DNA of 18,933 nt from RGIG4608 sp045637205 (GCA_045637205.1 JAZTYY010000046.1:1-18933); one strand, 5' to 3'. Numbered from the stretch's first letter, positions 1 to 7,292 are shown. The notes: a model not told the origin generated them from the sequence alone. Made by a program: numbers and translations.

Positions 1-47
1 CTATTAATTTTTGTGTAATTTAAATAAAAAAATCTCACTAAATTTTA

Positions 48-76
48 TAGACAAAATTAGTATAATATGGTATAAT
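48..76 (+). promoter_or_regulatory. Sigma-A promoter of the sufCB operon
   Basis: TAGACA (48-53) and TATAAT (71-76) are separated by 17 bp, and TG at 68-69 gives an extended -10. Transcription should start near 83, leaving a leader of about 70 nt that contains an imperfect inverted repeat (90-100 with 112-120). No Rrf2/IscR-type site could be recognised with confidence. Confidence 0.75.
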
Positions 77-153
77 GTAATGTCAAGGTGTAAATCTTGT
101 AAATAAAGTTAACAATTTACTTAATATATGAAACCTAAAGAAAGGAGCAAATA

Positions 154-879
154 ATGCTTGAATTAAGAAACGTGTTCTATGTCGTTAAGGATGAAAACGG
201 CAAGGACAAGGAAATTTTGAAGAATATTAATTTAACTATTGACGAGCGTTTTGTTGCCATTACCGGCCCTAACGGTGGTGGTAAGTCTACACTCGCAAAA
301 ATAATAGCAGGAATTTATCAGCCCACCGACGGTCAAATTCTTTTTGACGGTGAGGATATTACGAATATGAGCATCACTGACCGTGCAAGAAAGGGAATTA
401 GCTTTGCATTCCAGCAGCCTGTTAGGTTTAAGGGGCTCACGGTTAAGGATCTTATTACACTTGCTGCAGGAAAGCAAATTAGTGTTACTGAGGCTTGTAA
501 CTATCTTTCAGAGGTTGGTCTTTGCGCAAGAGACTACATCAACCGTGAGGTGAACGCATCTCTTTCAGGTGGTGAGCTTAAGAGAATTGAAATTGCTCTT
601 ATTATCGCGCGCTCAACAAAGCTTTCAGTATTTGACGAGCCCGAAGCGGGCATCGACCTTTGGAGCTTTAATAATCTTATTAAAGTGTTTGAAAGAATGC
701 ACGAAAAAACTCAGGGTTCAATTCTTATTATCTCCCACCAAGAGAGAATTTTGAATATTGCTGATAGAATTATCGTAATTGCGGACGGTGAAATTCGCGA
801 AAGCGGAACAAAGGATGAAATTATGCCCTCAGTCCTTGGCTCAGGTGCACCTTGCTCCGTATTAACTGAAAATATATAA
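154..879 (+). CDS. sufC: SufC-type ABC ATPase of a minimal Fe-S assembly system
   Basis: This 241-residue protein is a cytoplasmic ABC ATPase of the SufC family. Visible motifs are Walker A GPNGGGKST (38-46), the signature LSGGE (137-141) with the SufC-typical continuation LKRIEIA, and Walker B ending FDEPEAGID (160-168). ABC ATPases of this family have no membrane partner here; they power conformational change in the SufB/D-type scaffold during iron-sulfur cluster assembly. The start is set by AAAGGAG at 141-147, seven bases before the ATG. Eleven bases separate its stop from the next gene, a SufB-like scaffold, so the two are surely co-transcribed. No sufD, sufS, sufU, sufE or nifU gene is present nearby, which fits the two-component SMS (SmsC/SmsB) arrangement known from archaea and some Clostridia. 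Function is confident; assignment as SMS rather than SUF is inferred from the gene set. Confidence 0.93.
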   Translation: MLELRNVFYVVKDENGKDKEILKNINLTIDERFVAITGPNGGGKSTLAKIIAGIYQPTDGQILFDGEDITNMSITDRARKGISFAFQQPVRFKGLTVKDLITLAAGKQISVTEACNYLSEVGLCARDYINREVNASLSGGELKRIEIALIIARSTKLSVFDEPEAGIDLWSFNNLIKVFERMHEKTQGSILIISHQERILNIADRIIVIADGEIRESGTKDEIMPSVLGSGAPCSVLTENI

Positions 880-889
880 GGAGGTCGCT

Positions 890-1807
890 ATGGATCAGAT
901 TAAGAAGAATTTGCTTATGCAGGTAGCCGACCTTCACACAGTTCCCGAAGGGGCATATAATATTCGTGAAAACGGCTCAGCGGCAGGAAGAAAAACTACT
1001 GCAAATATTGATATTGTTTCTAAAACTGACAAGCCCGGCATTGATATTATTATCAAGGCAGGCACAAAAAATGAGAGTGTGCATATTCCCGTAATCATCA
1101 GTGAAAGCGGACTTAAGGATATGGTTTATAATGATTTCTATATCGGTGAGGGCGCGGACGTAACAATTATTGCAGGCTGTGGAATTCACAACTGTGGTGA
1201 TCAGGATTCTGCACACGACGGTATTCACTCATTCCACGTTGGCAAGGACGCGCGCGTAAGATACGTTGAACGTCATTACGGTGAGGAAGAGGGAACGGGC
1301 GAGAATATCATGAACCCCACAACCATCATTGAAATTGATGAGGGTGGCTATCTCGAAATGGAAACCACACAAATCAAGGGAATTGACTCCACAATAAGAA
1401 ACACAAGCGCTGTTGTTGGTAAGGGCGCAACTCTTATAGTTAAAGAAAAGATTATGACACACGGCAAGCAGCATGCTGAAACCGTGTTTAACGTTGATCT
1501 TAATGGTGAGGGCTCAAGCACAAACGTAATTTCACGTTCAGTTGCTAAGGATAACTCCACACAGACATTCTTGTCAAAAATAAACGGCAATAGTGAGTGC
1601 TACGGTCACACCGAATGTGATGCAATTATTATGGATAATGCATCAGTTCGCGCTATTCCCGAAATTACTGCAAACGATATCAATGCCTCCCTTATTCACG
1701 AGGCAGCAATCGGCAAAATTGCAGGTGAACAGCTTATTAAGCTTATGACACTCGGACTTACCGAGCAGGAAGCTGAAGAGCAGATAGTAAATGGATTTTT
1801 GAAATAA
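890..1807 (+). CDS. sufB: Short SufB/SufD-family Fe-S scaffold (SmsB-like)
   Basis: The 305-residue product belongs to the SufB/SufD beta-helix family but is much shorter than classical SufB (about 470-490 residues), lacking the long N-terminal region. The family-typical C-terminal block is clear: C237-Y-G-H240-T-E242-C243-D244, then DNASVRAIPE and H270-EAAIGKI, the segment that in this family contacts SufC and holds the cluster-assembly residues. Other candidate ligands are C97 and C102 with H100 in between. A strong AAGGAGGT (878-885) overlaps the sufC stop and sets the start, implying coupled translation. With SufC it should form a scaffold complex that builds [Fe-S] clusters in the cytoplasm. 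The absence of a separate SufD suggests a homodimeric core, as described for the minimal SMS system; that stoichiometry is inference. Confidence 0.9.
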   Translation: MDQIKKNLLMQVADLHTVPEGAYNIRENGSAAGRKTTANIDIVSKTDKPGIDIIIKAGTKNESVHIPVIISESGLKDMVYNDFYIGEGADVTIIAGCGIHNCGDQDSAHDGIHSFHVGKDARVRYVERHYGEEEGTGENIMNPTTIIEIDEGGYLEMETTQIKGIDSTIRNTSAVVGKGATLIVKEKIMTHGKQHAETVFNVDLNGEGSSTNVISRSVAKDNSTQTFLSKINGNSECYGHTECDAIIMDNASVRAIPEITANDINASLIHEAAIGKIAGEQLIKLMTLGLTEQEAEEQIVNGFLK

Positions 1808-1816
1808 TTAACGTAT

Positions 1817-1861
1817 GCGCCCAACATTTTATGTCATCCTTAAAATAAGGATTTTGGGCGC
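1817..1861 (+). promoter_or_regulatory. Bulged hairpin between sufB and pfp
   Basis: GCGCCCAA (1817-1824) pairs perfectly with TTGGGCGC (1854-1861), and an inner CCTTA/TAAGG helix (1838-1842 with 1846-1850) sits in the loop. Only a short T-rich stretch follows (TTACTTTAT), so this could be a leaky terminator, an RNA-processing site or a leader structure for pfp. Confidence 0.45.
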
Positions 1862-1886
1862 TTACTTTATAGAAAGGTAAAGTCTT

Positions 1887-3125
1887 ATGTCAAAACTTAT
1901 AGGTAATGCAATAGTTGGACAAAGTGGCGGTCCCACCGCTGCAATAAATGCAACCCTTGCGGGTGTTGTTCGTGGTGTGCTTGATAATGTGCACAATGGC
2001 TCTATAAATACACTTTACGGAATGAAAAATGGTGTTGAAGGACTTCTTAAGGAGGACTTGGTTAACCTTTCGGAATTTTTTGCTGATAGAGAAAAAATAG
2101 ATATTCTTGAGCAAACTCCTGCGGCTGCCCTTGGCTCTTGCCGTAAGAAGCTCCCCAAAATTGATGAGGGCAAAGAAATCTATGAGAAATTGATTGAAAT
2201 TTTCAAAAAATACGATATTAGATATTTCTTTTATATTGGTGGCAATGACTCAATGGATACAGTTGCTAAGCTCTCTGAATATACCAAGGAGTGCGATTAT
2301 GAGATGAGAGTTATAGGTGTGCCCAAAACCATTGATAATGACCTTGTTGGCACTGACCACACACCCGGATTCGCTTCTGCTGCCAAATACATTGCAACCA
2401 CAATGACGGAAATTATTCGCGACTGTGCGGTTTATACCACAAAAGCGGTAACTGTTGTTGAAATTATGGGACGTGATGCAGGTTGGCTCACAGCGTCCGC
2501 GGGTATCCCCAAGGCATTTGGTGGTGAGGTTGCCGACCTTATCTACTTGCCTGAGAGAGCATTTAATAAAGAAGAATTTTTTGAGGATTTGAGAGCAATT
2601 CTTCAAGTTAAACCCAATGTTGTCGTTGCGGTAAGTGAAGGAATTAGATTTGCCGATGGCACATACGTTTGTGAGGGCTTTGGCATCGCATCAACCGACG
2701 TTTTCGGTCACAAGCAGCTTTCGGGCACGGGTAAAGCACTTGAGGTTGCAATCAAGAATGAATTTGGCTGCAAGGTGCGTTCAATTGAACTCAATCTTCC
2801 TCAAAGATGTGCTTCTCATATCGCGTCAAAGACCGATATTGAAGAAAGTGTGCTTGTTGGAAAGAGTGCGGTAAAGGTGGCAAGTGAAGGGATCACTCGT
2901 CAGATGATGACAATTGAAAGAGTAAGTACATCTCCATATACAGTTGAAATTTCACACCGTGATGTGAGTGAAATTGCAAACAAGGTTAAGCATGTATCTG
3001 ACGAATTTATAAACGAAAGAGGGAACACCGTAACCGATGGTTGCGCAAAATATCTCTTGCCGCTTATACAAGGTGAGCTTGACGTTAAATATGAAAACGG
3101 AATTCCGAAGCATATAATTATATGA
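1887..3125 (+). CDS. pfp: Pyrophosphate-dependent 6-phosphofructokinase
   Basis: This 412-residue enzyme interconverts fructose 6-phosphate and fructose 1,6-bisphosphate, the committed step of glycolysis. The N terminus carries the phosphoryl-donor loop GQSGGPTAAINA. The second donor motif is GGNDS (118-122), with Asp at the position that is Gly in ATP-dependent enzymes. The catalytic segment is PKTIDNDL (146-153), with Lys147 in place of the Gly of PGTIDND; both changes are hallmarks of PPi-dependent members. MGRDAGWL (194-201) is the sugar-phosphate segment. The length fits the single-subunit clostridial/spirochaetal PPi-PFK group. AAAGG at 1873-1877 supports the start. The stop overlaps the start of the next gene by four bases (ATGA). 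PPi dependence would save ATP in a fermenter; donor specificity is inferred from motifs and would need enzyme assay. Confidence 0.92.
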   Translation: MSKLIGNAIVGQSGGPTAAINATLAGVVRGVLDNVHNGSINTLYGMKNGVEGLLKEDLVNLSEFFADREKIDILEQTPAAALGSCRKKLPKIDEGKEIYEKLIEIFKKYDIRYFFYIGGNDSMDTVAKLSEYTKECDYEMRVIGVPKTIDNDLVGTDHTPGFASAAKYIATTMTEIIRDCAVYTTKAVTVVEIMGRDAGWLTASAGIPKAFGGEVADLIYLPERAFNKEEFFEDLRAILQVKPNVVVAVSEGIRFADGTYVCEGFGIASTDVFGHKQLSGTGKALEVAIKNEFGCKVRSIELNLPQRCASHIASKTDIEESVLVGKSAVKVASEGITRQMMTIERVSTSPYTVEISHRDVSEIANKVKHVSDEFINERGNTVTDGCAKYLLPLIQGELDVKYENGIPKHIII

Positions 3126-4084
3126 GAATGAAACAATCACAAATAAACCCATTTGAAAATAGTGATAGTAATAAAAGGTATTATACCTATGACTATTTTT
3201 TAAAGAAAACCTACGGTGGTAAATGCGCAAAAATTCCACTTGATGCGGGCTTTTCTTGTCCTAATATGGACGGAAAATGCGGTGTTGGTGGATGTATATA
3301 TTGTTCCTCGCGGGGTAGCGGAGATTTTGCTGAAAGCTCGGCTTTGCCCATTCGTGAGCAATTTGAAATTACAAGGGATAAGCTTTCTTCAAAATGGAGT
3401 ACAGATCGTACAATTCCATATTTTCAGGCGCGCACTAATACCTATGCGCCTCTTGATAAAATCAAAGAGAAGTTTGAAGAGGCACTTGTGTGCGATGGTG
3501 TTGTGGCAATGAATGTGGCAACAAGAGCTGACTGTTTACCCAATGACGTTGTTGAATACTTAGCCGACCTCGGAAATCGCATTGATTTGACTGTCGAGCT
3601 TGGACTTCAAACCGTGCACGATGATATTGCAGACCTTATAAATAGAGGTCATACATACGAGCAATTTGTTGAAGGATATGAAAAATTGCGCAAGGCAAAT
3701 CCCAAAATTCGAATCTGTGTGCATATCATTTTTGGACTTCCAAACGAAACGGATGAAATGATGCTTGAAACTGCTAAAGTGGTGGGCGCACTTCGTCCTG
3801 ATATGGTTAAAATTCATCTTTTGCACGTAATTAGAGATACAATTCTTGCAAATTGGTATGAAAGTGGGGAATACACTCCTCTTGAAAGAGAACACTATAT
3901 AGAGCTTGTGGCAAGGGCTTTGCAGTATTTTCATAAGGATACGGTCATCGCGCGCCTTACAGGTGACGGCGTTGCCGAGGATTTGCTTGCGCCCGATTGG
4001 TCGCGCAAAAAGACCACGGTTATTAACGATATTGATAAGTATCTATTTCATAACGATATGTGGCAGGGAAAAGAATTTAAATAA
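3122..4084 (+). CDS. YhcC-type (TIGR01212) radical SAM protein
   Basis: The 320-residue product matches the YhcC/TIGR01212 radical-SAM family. Its cluster cysteines follow the family spacing C46-x11-C58-x2-C61, introduced by a segment reading GGKCAKIPLDAGFSCPN; an extra C53 lies between. The pattern is shared with the Elp3 branch rather than the usual CxxxCxxC, and the remaining sequence (ELGLQTVHDDIADLINRGH, VHIIFGLPNET) is typical of the TIM-barrel core. The substrate of this family is not firmly known. The start ATG lies within the pfp stop (ATGA), indicating translational coupling; a second in-frame ATG follows two codons later. The Fe-S assembly genes upstream in the same direction could supply its [4Fe-4S] cluster, but that link is only contextual. 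Confidence 0.85.
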   Translation: MRMKQSQINPFENSDSNKRYYTYDYFLKKTYGGKCAKIPLDAGFSCPNMDGKCGVGGCIYCSSRGSGDFAESSALPIREQFEITRDKLSSKWSTDRTIPYFQARTNTYAPLDKIKEKFEEALVCDGVVAMNVATRADCLPNDVVEYLADLGNRIDLTVELGLQTVHDDIADLINRGHTYEQFVEGYEKLRKANPKIRICVHIIFGLPNETDEMMLETAKVVGALRPDMVKIHLLHVIRDTILANWYESGEYTPLEREHYIELVARALQYFHKDTVIARLTGDGVAEDLLAPDWSRKKTTVINDIDKYLFHNDMWQGKEFK

Positions 4085-4089
4085 TTAAG

Positions 4090-4116
4090 AGGCAGGTATT
4101 TTCCTGCCTTTTTTAT
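4090..4116 (+). terminator. Intrinsic terminator after the radical-SAM gene
   Basis: AGGCAGG (4090-4096) pairs with CCTGCCT (4103-4109) across a six-base loop, followed by a run of T (4109-4114). It lies six bases after the stop and ends the sufCB-pfp-radical-SAM transcription unit. Confidence 0.88.
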
Positions 4117-4144
4117 TTTATTGAAAAAATATATAAAAATAATG

Positions 4145-4173
4145 TTGCAAAAATATAGCAAGTGTGTTAGAAT
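4145..4173 (+). promoter_or_regulatory. Promoter of the LRR lipoprotein gene
   Basis: TTGCAA (4145-4150) and TAGAAT (4168-4173) are spaced by 17 bp. The predicted start near 4180 leaves a leader of about 85 nt before the ATG, which is preceded by AAAGG (4253-4257). Confidence 0.6.
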
Positions 4174-4264
4174 TATTGTGTGAAATAAATTCAATACTCT
4201 ATGTTACATAGCGTGTTATGTTTTCAAAAATACCCACAGGGGTTAATACGAGAAAGGTAAGATT

Positions 4265-5926
4265 ATGAAAAAGGTTTTATCAATTTTACTTGTTGTTATT
4301 ATTTTGATGTCAACTCTTGTTTCGTGCAAAATTGACGATTTGATTCAAAAAACTACAACATCGACAACATCGACAACATCGACTACAGCAACTACGAGTA
4401 CAACAACAACAACTACAACAAACAATGAGTCACCACTTGATCCTCCTGAAGAAGATAAATATTCAAAAGGTCTTGAATTTACTCTTAATGATGATGGTGA
4501 AAGCTATTCCTTAACCGGAATTGGTACATGTACTGATGTGGATATAGTTATTCCAAGTACATATAATGGCTTGCCCGTAACAAACATTGCTGATGCTGCA
4601 TTTGCTGCCGTCGACTTAGAAACAGGTGAAATCTTATATTCATCAATAACTAGTATCACAATCCCCGATTCAGTAATAAGTATTGGTAATTATGTATTCT
4701 TTTATTGTATATCACTTACAAGCATAGAAATACCTAATTCTGTGACAACTATTGGTAATCAGGTATTCTTTGGTTGTATATCACTTACAAGCATAGAAAT
4801 ACCTAATTCTGTGACAACTATTGGTAGTGGTGCATTTAGTTTTTGTTTATCACTTTCAAGCATAGTTATAGGGGAGTCAGTAACGAGTATTGGAGATAGC
4901 GCATTTGGTATGTGTACATCACTTGCCAGTGTAGTTATAGGGAAGTCAGTAACAAATATTGGTGATAACGCATTCAATGGTTGCTATTCGCTTATAGAGG
5001 TAATCAATAAATCATCATTGAATATAGCTGTGGGTTCATCTGATTATGGAAACGTTGGATATTATGCAAAGTGTATTATAACCGATGAATCTCAATCAGC
5101 AATTAAAATTGTAGATGATTGCATTTTCTATGATGATGGAATTGATATTTATCTTGTTAAATATATGGGTAGTGATACTGAAATAGTTCTTCCTGAATAT
5201 GATGGTGGAAAAGAGTATGGTATTTGGAATTATGCTTTCTATGATGATGAAATCACAAGTATAATAATACCTGATTCAGTAACAAGTATTGGCAATTATG
5301 CATTCATGTTATGCACATCTCTTACAACTGTAACGATACCTGATTCAGTGATAAGCATCGGTGATTACGCGTTTTATGCTTGTCTATCACTCACAAGCGT
5401 AGTTATAGGGAAATCAGTAACAAGTATTAGTGATTATGCATTCGTCTTAAGCTCTTCAATTATTGAGGTAATCAACAAATCATCATTGGATATAGTTGCG
5501 GGTTCAATTTCTAATGGATACGTTGCAAGCAATGCAAAGTATGTCATAACTGATGGTTCAGAATCAGGAATTAAAATTGAAGGTGATTATGTCTTCTATG
5601 ATAATGGAGCTGAAGTTTATTTGGTAAAGTATCTTGGAAATGATACTGAAGTAACTCTTCCTGAATATGATGGTGGAAAAGAGTATGGTGTTTACGGACG
5701 TGCTTTTGATATTGTTGATAATGAAATTACAACTATCAATATTCCCAATTCAGTAACAATTTTTGATGAATATGTATTTTATAATTGCAGCTCACTTACA
5801 AATATTAATTTTGAAGGAACCATCGAACAGTGGAATGATATTGAGAAAAACTCTCATTGGGATTATACCCTTGGAGAATATACAATCTACTGTACTGACG
5901 GTGAAATTCCCCCAAGTGCTCAATAA
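4265..5926 (+). CDS. BspA-type leucine-rich-repeat surface lipoprotein
   Basis: The 553-residue protein starts with a lipoprotein signal: MKK, a hydrophobic core, and lipobox LVSC with Cys21 as the lipidation site. Residues about 30-53 are almost only Thr and Ser, a flexible, possibly glycosylated tether. The rest consists of 23-residue BspA (LRR_5) repeats of the type I-x-I-P-x-S-V-T-x-I-G-x-x-A-F-x-x-C-x-S-L-T-S. The protein is organised as two similar halves, each ending in a spacer that begins EVINKSSL and includes LPEYDGGKEYG. It ends in a FEGTIEQWNDI segment common at the C termini of these proteins. It should be anchored to the outer face of the membrane. BspA relatives bind host or matrix proteins, but the ligand here is unknown. 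It has its own promoter and terminator, and its AT-rich codons (ATA, AAT, TCA) differ from neighbouring housekeeping genes. Confidence 0.88.
   Translation: MKKVLSILLVVIILMSTLVSCKIDDLIQKTTTSTTSTTSTTATTSTTTTTTTNNESPLDPPEEDKYSKGLEFTLNDDGESYSLTGIGTCTDVDIVIPSTYNGLPVTNIADAAFAAVDLETGEILYSSITSITIPDSVISIGNYVFFYCISLTSIEIPNSVTTIGNQVFFGCISLTSIEIPNSVTTIGSGAFSFCLSLSSIVIGESVTSIGDSAFGMCTSLASVVIGKSVTNIGDNAFNGCYSLIEVINKSSLNIAVGSSDYGNVGYYAKCIITDESQSAIKIVDDCIFYDDGIDIYLVKYMGSDTEIVLPEYDGGKEYGIWNYAFYDDEITSIIIPDSVTSIGNYAFMLCTSLTTVTIPDSVISIGDYAFYACLSLTSVVIGKSVTSISDYAFVLSSSIIEVINKSSLDIVAGSISNGYVASNAKYVITDGSESGIKIEGDYVFYDNGAEVYLVKYLGNDTEVTLPEYDGGKEYGVYGRAFDIVDNEITTINIPNSVTIFDEYVFYNCSSLTNINFEGTIEQWNDIEKNSHWDYTLGEYTIYCTDGEIPPSAQ
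4361..4387 (+). repeat. 9-bp tandem repeat encoding the Thr/Ser tether
   Basis: TCGACAACA occurs at 4361-4369 and 4370-4378 and, as TCGACTACA, at 4379-4387, followed by further ACA/ACT triplets to about 4420. Changes by whole 9-bp units would keep the frame and alter tether length. Confidence 0.75.
4705..4826 (+). repeat. 69-bp tandem duplication of one LRR unit
   Basis: A 53-bp stretch at 4705-4757 recurs identically at 4774-4826, giving a 69-bp (23-codon) period. Other LRR units in this gene are much more diverged at DNA level, so this pair is probably a recent duplication or gene-conversion event. Confidence 0.85.
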
Positions 5927-5936
5927 TATATTTTAC

Positions 5937-5972
5937 AAAACAAAAGAAGAGCCTCTGCTCTTCTTTTTGTTT
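5937..5972 (+). terminator. Intrinsic terminator after the LRR lipoprotein gene
   Basis: AGAAGAGC (5945-5952) pairs with GCTCTTCT (5957-5964) across a four-base loop; flanking A-run and T-run extend the stem, and TTTTTGTTTT follows. Confidence 0.9.
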
Positions 5973-5982
5973 TGTTATCCTC

Positions 5983-6011
5983 TTGACAACTATATAAAAA
6001 TATGCTAAAAT
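5983..6011 (+). promoter_or_regulatory. Promoter of the TPP-riboswitch/thiT transcript
   Basis: Consensus TTGACA (5983-5988), a 17-bp spacer and TAAAAT (6006-6011) predict a start near 6018. That is the first base or two before the sequence that can pair with the downstream terminator, so the antiterminator arm would be the extreme 5' end of the RNA. Confidence 0.85.
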
Positions 6012-6018
6012 AAACTCA

Positions 6019-6167
6019 CAACCACATAAAAGTCAGGGGTGCTTATTGCTGAGATGGCATTTTAAAAATGCTGAACCCTTAAACCTGATACGGATAATGC
6101 CGGCGTAGGTAGTACTTGGGAGAAAACTCTCTAAAAATTACAACCACACGGACTTTTCGTGTGGTTG
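6019..6167 (+). promoter_or_regulatory. TPP (THI-element) riboswitch with expression platform
   Basis: The aptamer (about 6028-6118) has the conserved THI-box pieces in order: AGGGGTGC (approximately 6036-6043), GCTGAGATGG, AACCCTT, ACCTGAT-CGGATAATGCC and GGCGTAGGTAG. P1 can form between AAGT (6030-6033) and ACTT (6114-6117). The platform is a transcription terminator at 6141-6167. The 5' segment 6019-6034 (CAACCACATAAAAGTC) can instead pair at 15 positions with 6151-6167, the loop and 3' arm of that terminator, overlapping the 5' strand of P1. TPP binding would therefore favour P1 plus terminator and shut off thiT. Aptamer identity is certain by pattern; the switching model is inferred from complementarity. 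Confidence 0.95.
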
Positions 6168-6177
6168 ATTCTATTTT
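6141..6177 (+). terminator. Riboswitch-controlled terminator before thiT
   Basis: CAACCACACG (6141-6150) pairs perfectly with CGTGTGGTTG (6158-6167) across a seven-base loop, followed by the moderately T-rich ATTCTATTTT. The thiT SD (6178-6185) lies immediately after it. Confidence 0.85.
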
Positions 6178-6196
6178 AAGGAGGTTTTCTATTATT

Positions 6197-6856
6197 ATGA
6201 AGGAAAACAAAAAAAGAACACAAGCCATAACCGTCAGTGCAATAATGATTGCATTTTCGGTTGCCATCTCTGCAATTTGTGCGGTGATGCCATTTCTTAA
6301 TTTGCCATTCGGTGGCGGATTTACAATTGCCAGTATGCTTCCCATAATACTTGTTGCCTATATGTACGGCACTAAGTGGGGAATAATTACAGCATATACC
6401 TATTCGATTTTGCAAATGCTTTTAGGATTTAATACTGTAAGTGCATTTTTTATGCCCGGAGAGAGCCAAATGGTTTGGTGGAGAGCATTTTTAGTGCTTC
6501 TTATTGATTATGTTATAGCATATACGGTGCTTGGACTTGGTGGCATTTTCAGAAAGAAGTTTAGTCCTACAAAGGCTATTGTTTTGGGTACCGTGTTTGC
6601 CATTTCCTTGCGCTACGTTGCACATATTGTTTCGGGCGCAATCTTCTTTGGCACGTGGGCTGAGTGGTTCTTTACTCAGGAAGGATTTTATGCCTGGGGT
6701 AAGGTTATAGTTGATAATTTCTCAGGAGCATCTTTGTCAATTATCTATTCAATAATTTATAATGGTTTGTATATGATTCCCGAAATCATTATTACAGCGA
6801 TCGTTGCGTGCTTCGTGACAAGAATCCCTCAAATTAAAATGAGTGATGAAATGTAA
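6197..6856 (+). CDS. thiT: Energy-coupled thiamine transporter ThiT (ECF S component)
   Basis: The 219-residue protein is a hydrophobic integral membrane protein with about six predicted transmembrane stretches. It resembles the ThiT/YuaJ substrate-binding (S) subunit of ECF-type vitamin importers. The N terminus is a short basic segment (MKENKKRTQ) followed by the first helix. The MPFLNLPFGGGFTIASMLPI segment and the GEWF-like Trp-rich loop (MVWWRAF, TWAEWFF) fit thiamine-binding S components. The start was set at 6197 because AAGGAGGT (6178-6185) precedes it, although the 12-base gap is long; a longer frame beginning with a TTG inside the riboswitch was discarded. The upstream TPP riboswitch independently supports thiamine uptake. 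It would need the shared EcfA/A'/T module, not encoded here. Confidence 0.92.
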   Translation: MKENKKRTQAITVSAIMIAFSVAISAICAVMPFLNLPFGGGFTIASMLPIILVAYMYGTKWGIITAYTYSILQMLLGFNTVSAFFMPGESQMVWWRAFLVLLIDYVIAYTVLGLGGIFRKKFSPTKAIVLGTVFAISLRYVAHIVSGAIFFGTWAEWFFTQEGFYAWGKVIVDNFSGASLSIIYSIIYNGLYMIPEIIITAIVACFVTRIPQIKMSDEM

Positions 6857-6863
6857 AATACTA

Positions 6864-6892
6864 TTGACTTTTCAGCCGATTTATATTATAAT
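6864..6892 (+). promoter_or_regulatory. Promoter of rnpB
   Basis: TTGACT (6864-6869), 17-bp spacer and TATAAT (6887-6892) place the start at about 6899-6900, matching the 5' end of the RNase P RNA. Confidence 0.88.
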
Positions 6893-6899
6893 ACAAACC

Positions 6900-7254
6900 G
6901 TAACCGCGCCGAACGGTCGCGCGATATGTTGCCGAAAGGTGTTATCGCGAGGAAAGTCCGGGCTTCACAGGGCAGAGTAGCTGATAACGTCAGCCGCAGG
7001 CGACTGCCGGGAAAGTGCAACAGAAATAGACCGCCTTCGTTTTGAAGGTAAGGATGGAAAGGCGAGGTAAGAGCTCACCCGTTTCTATGGTAACATAGAT
7101 CCGCTGTAAACCCTACTTGAAGCAACACCGCACGCAGATGTTTGCCCGACACATATTTGCAAGGTGGCACGGGGGCAACCCCGAAGCTTGTTGGTGACAA
7201 TAAGCGAAGATAGATGACCGTTTAAGACAGAACCCGGCTTATAGACGCGATTAC
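6900..7254 (+). ncRNA. rnpB: RNase P RNA (bacterial class A)
   Basis: This is the catalytic RNA of ribonuclease P, which matures the 5' ends of tRNA precursors. The conserved core is clear: GAGGAAAGTCCGGGC near 6949-6963 (P4 5' strand), GTGCAACAGAAATAGACCGCC near 7015-7035, GGTAAGAGCTCACCCG near 7066-7081, and ACAGAACCCGGCTTAT near 7227-7242 (P4 3' strand). The ends GTAACCGCG (6900-6908) and CGCGATTAC (7246-7254) form P1 with one mismatch. The ACAGAAA-ACCGCC block is typical of the ancestral class A fold rather than the Bacillus class B. The span of about 355 nt is normal. It is flanked by its own promoter and terminator. Confidence 0.97.
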
Positions 7255-7260
7255 AAATAA

Positions 7261-7292
7261 AAAAGTCCTCTCAATTGAGAGGGCTTTTTATT
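7261..7292 (+). terminator. Bidirectional terminator between rnpB and the XRE gene
   Basis: GTCCTCTC (7265-7272) pairs with GAGAGGGC (7277-7284, one G-U) around AATT, followed by TTTTTATTTT on the + strand. On the minus strand the hairpin is followed by ACTTTTTTATTT, so it can also end the convergent XRE transcript, whose stop codon (7288-7290) lies inside the T-tract. Confidence 0.88.

Noticed and set aside
2250..2606. 118-codon minus-strand frame inside pfp
   Set aside because: It is opposite a strongly conserved gene, has no SD and codes a Cys/Asn-rich nonsense-like product.
4650..5450. Short repeated units resembling a CRISPR array
   Set aside because: The 69-bp period is 23 codons, in frame, and encodes BspA leucine-rich repeats; there are no constant repeats with unrelated spacers.
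6116..6196. N-terminal extension of thiT starting at TTG
   Set aside because: It lies in the TPP riboswitch and its terminator; the SD at 6178-6185 supports the ATG at 6197.
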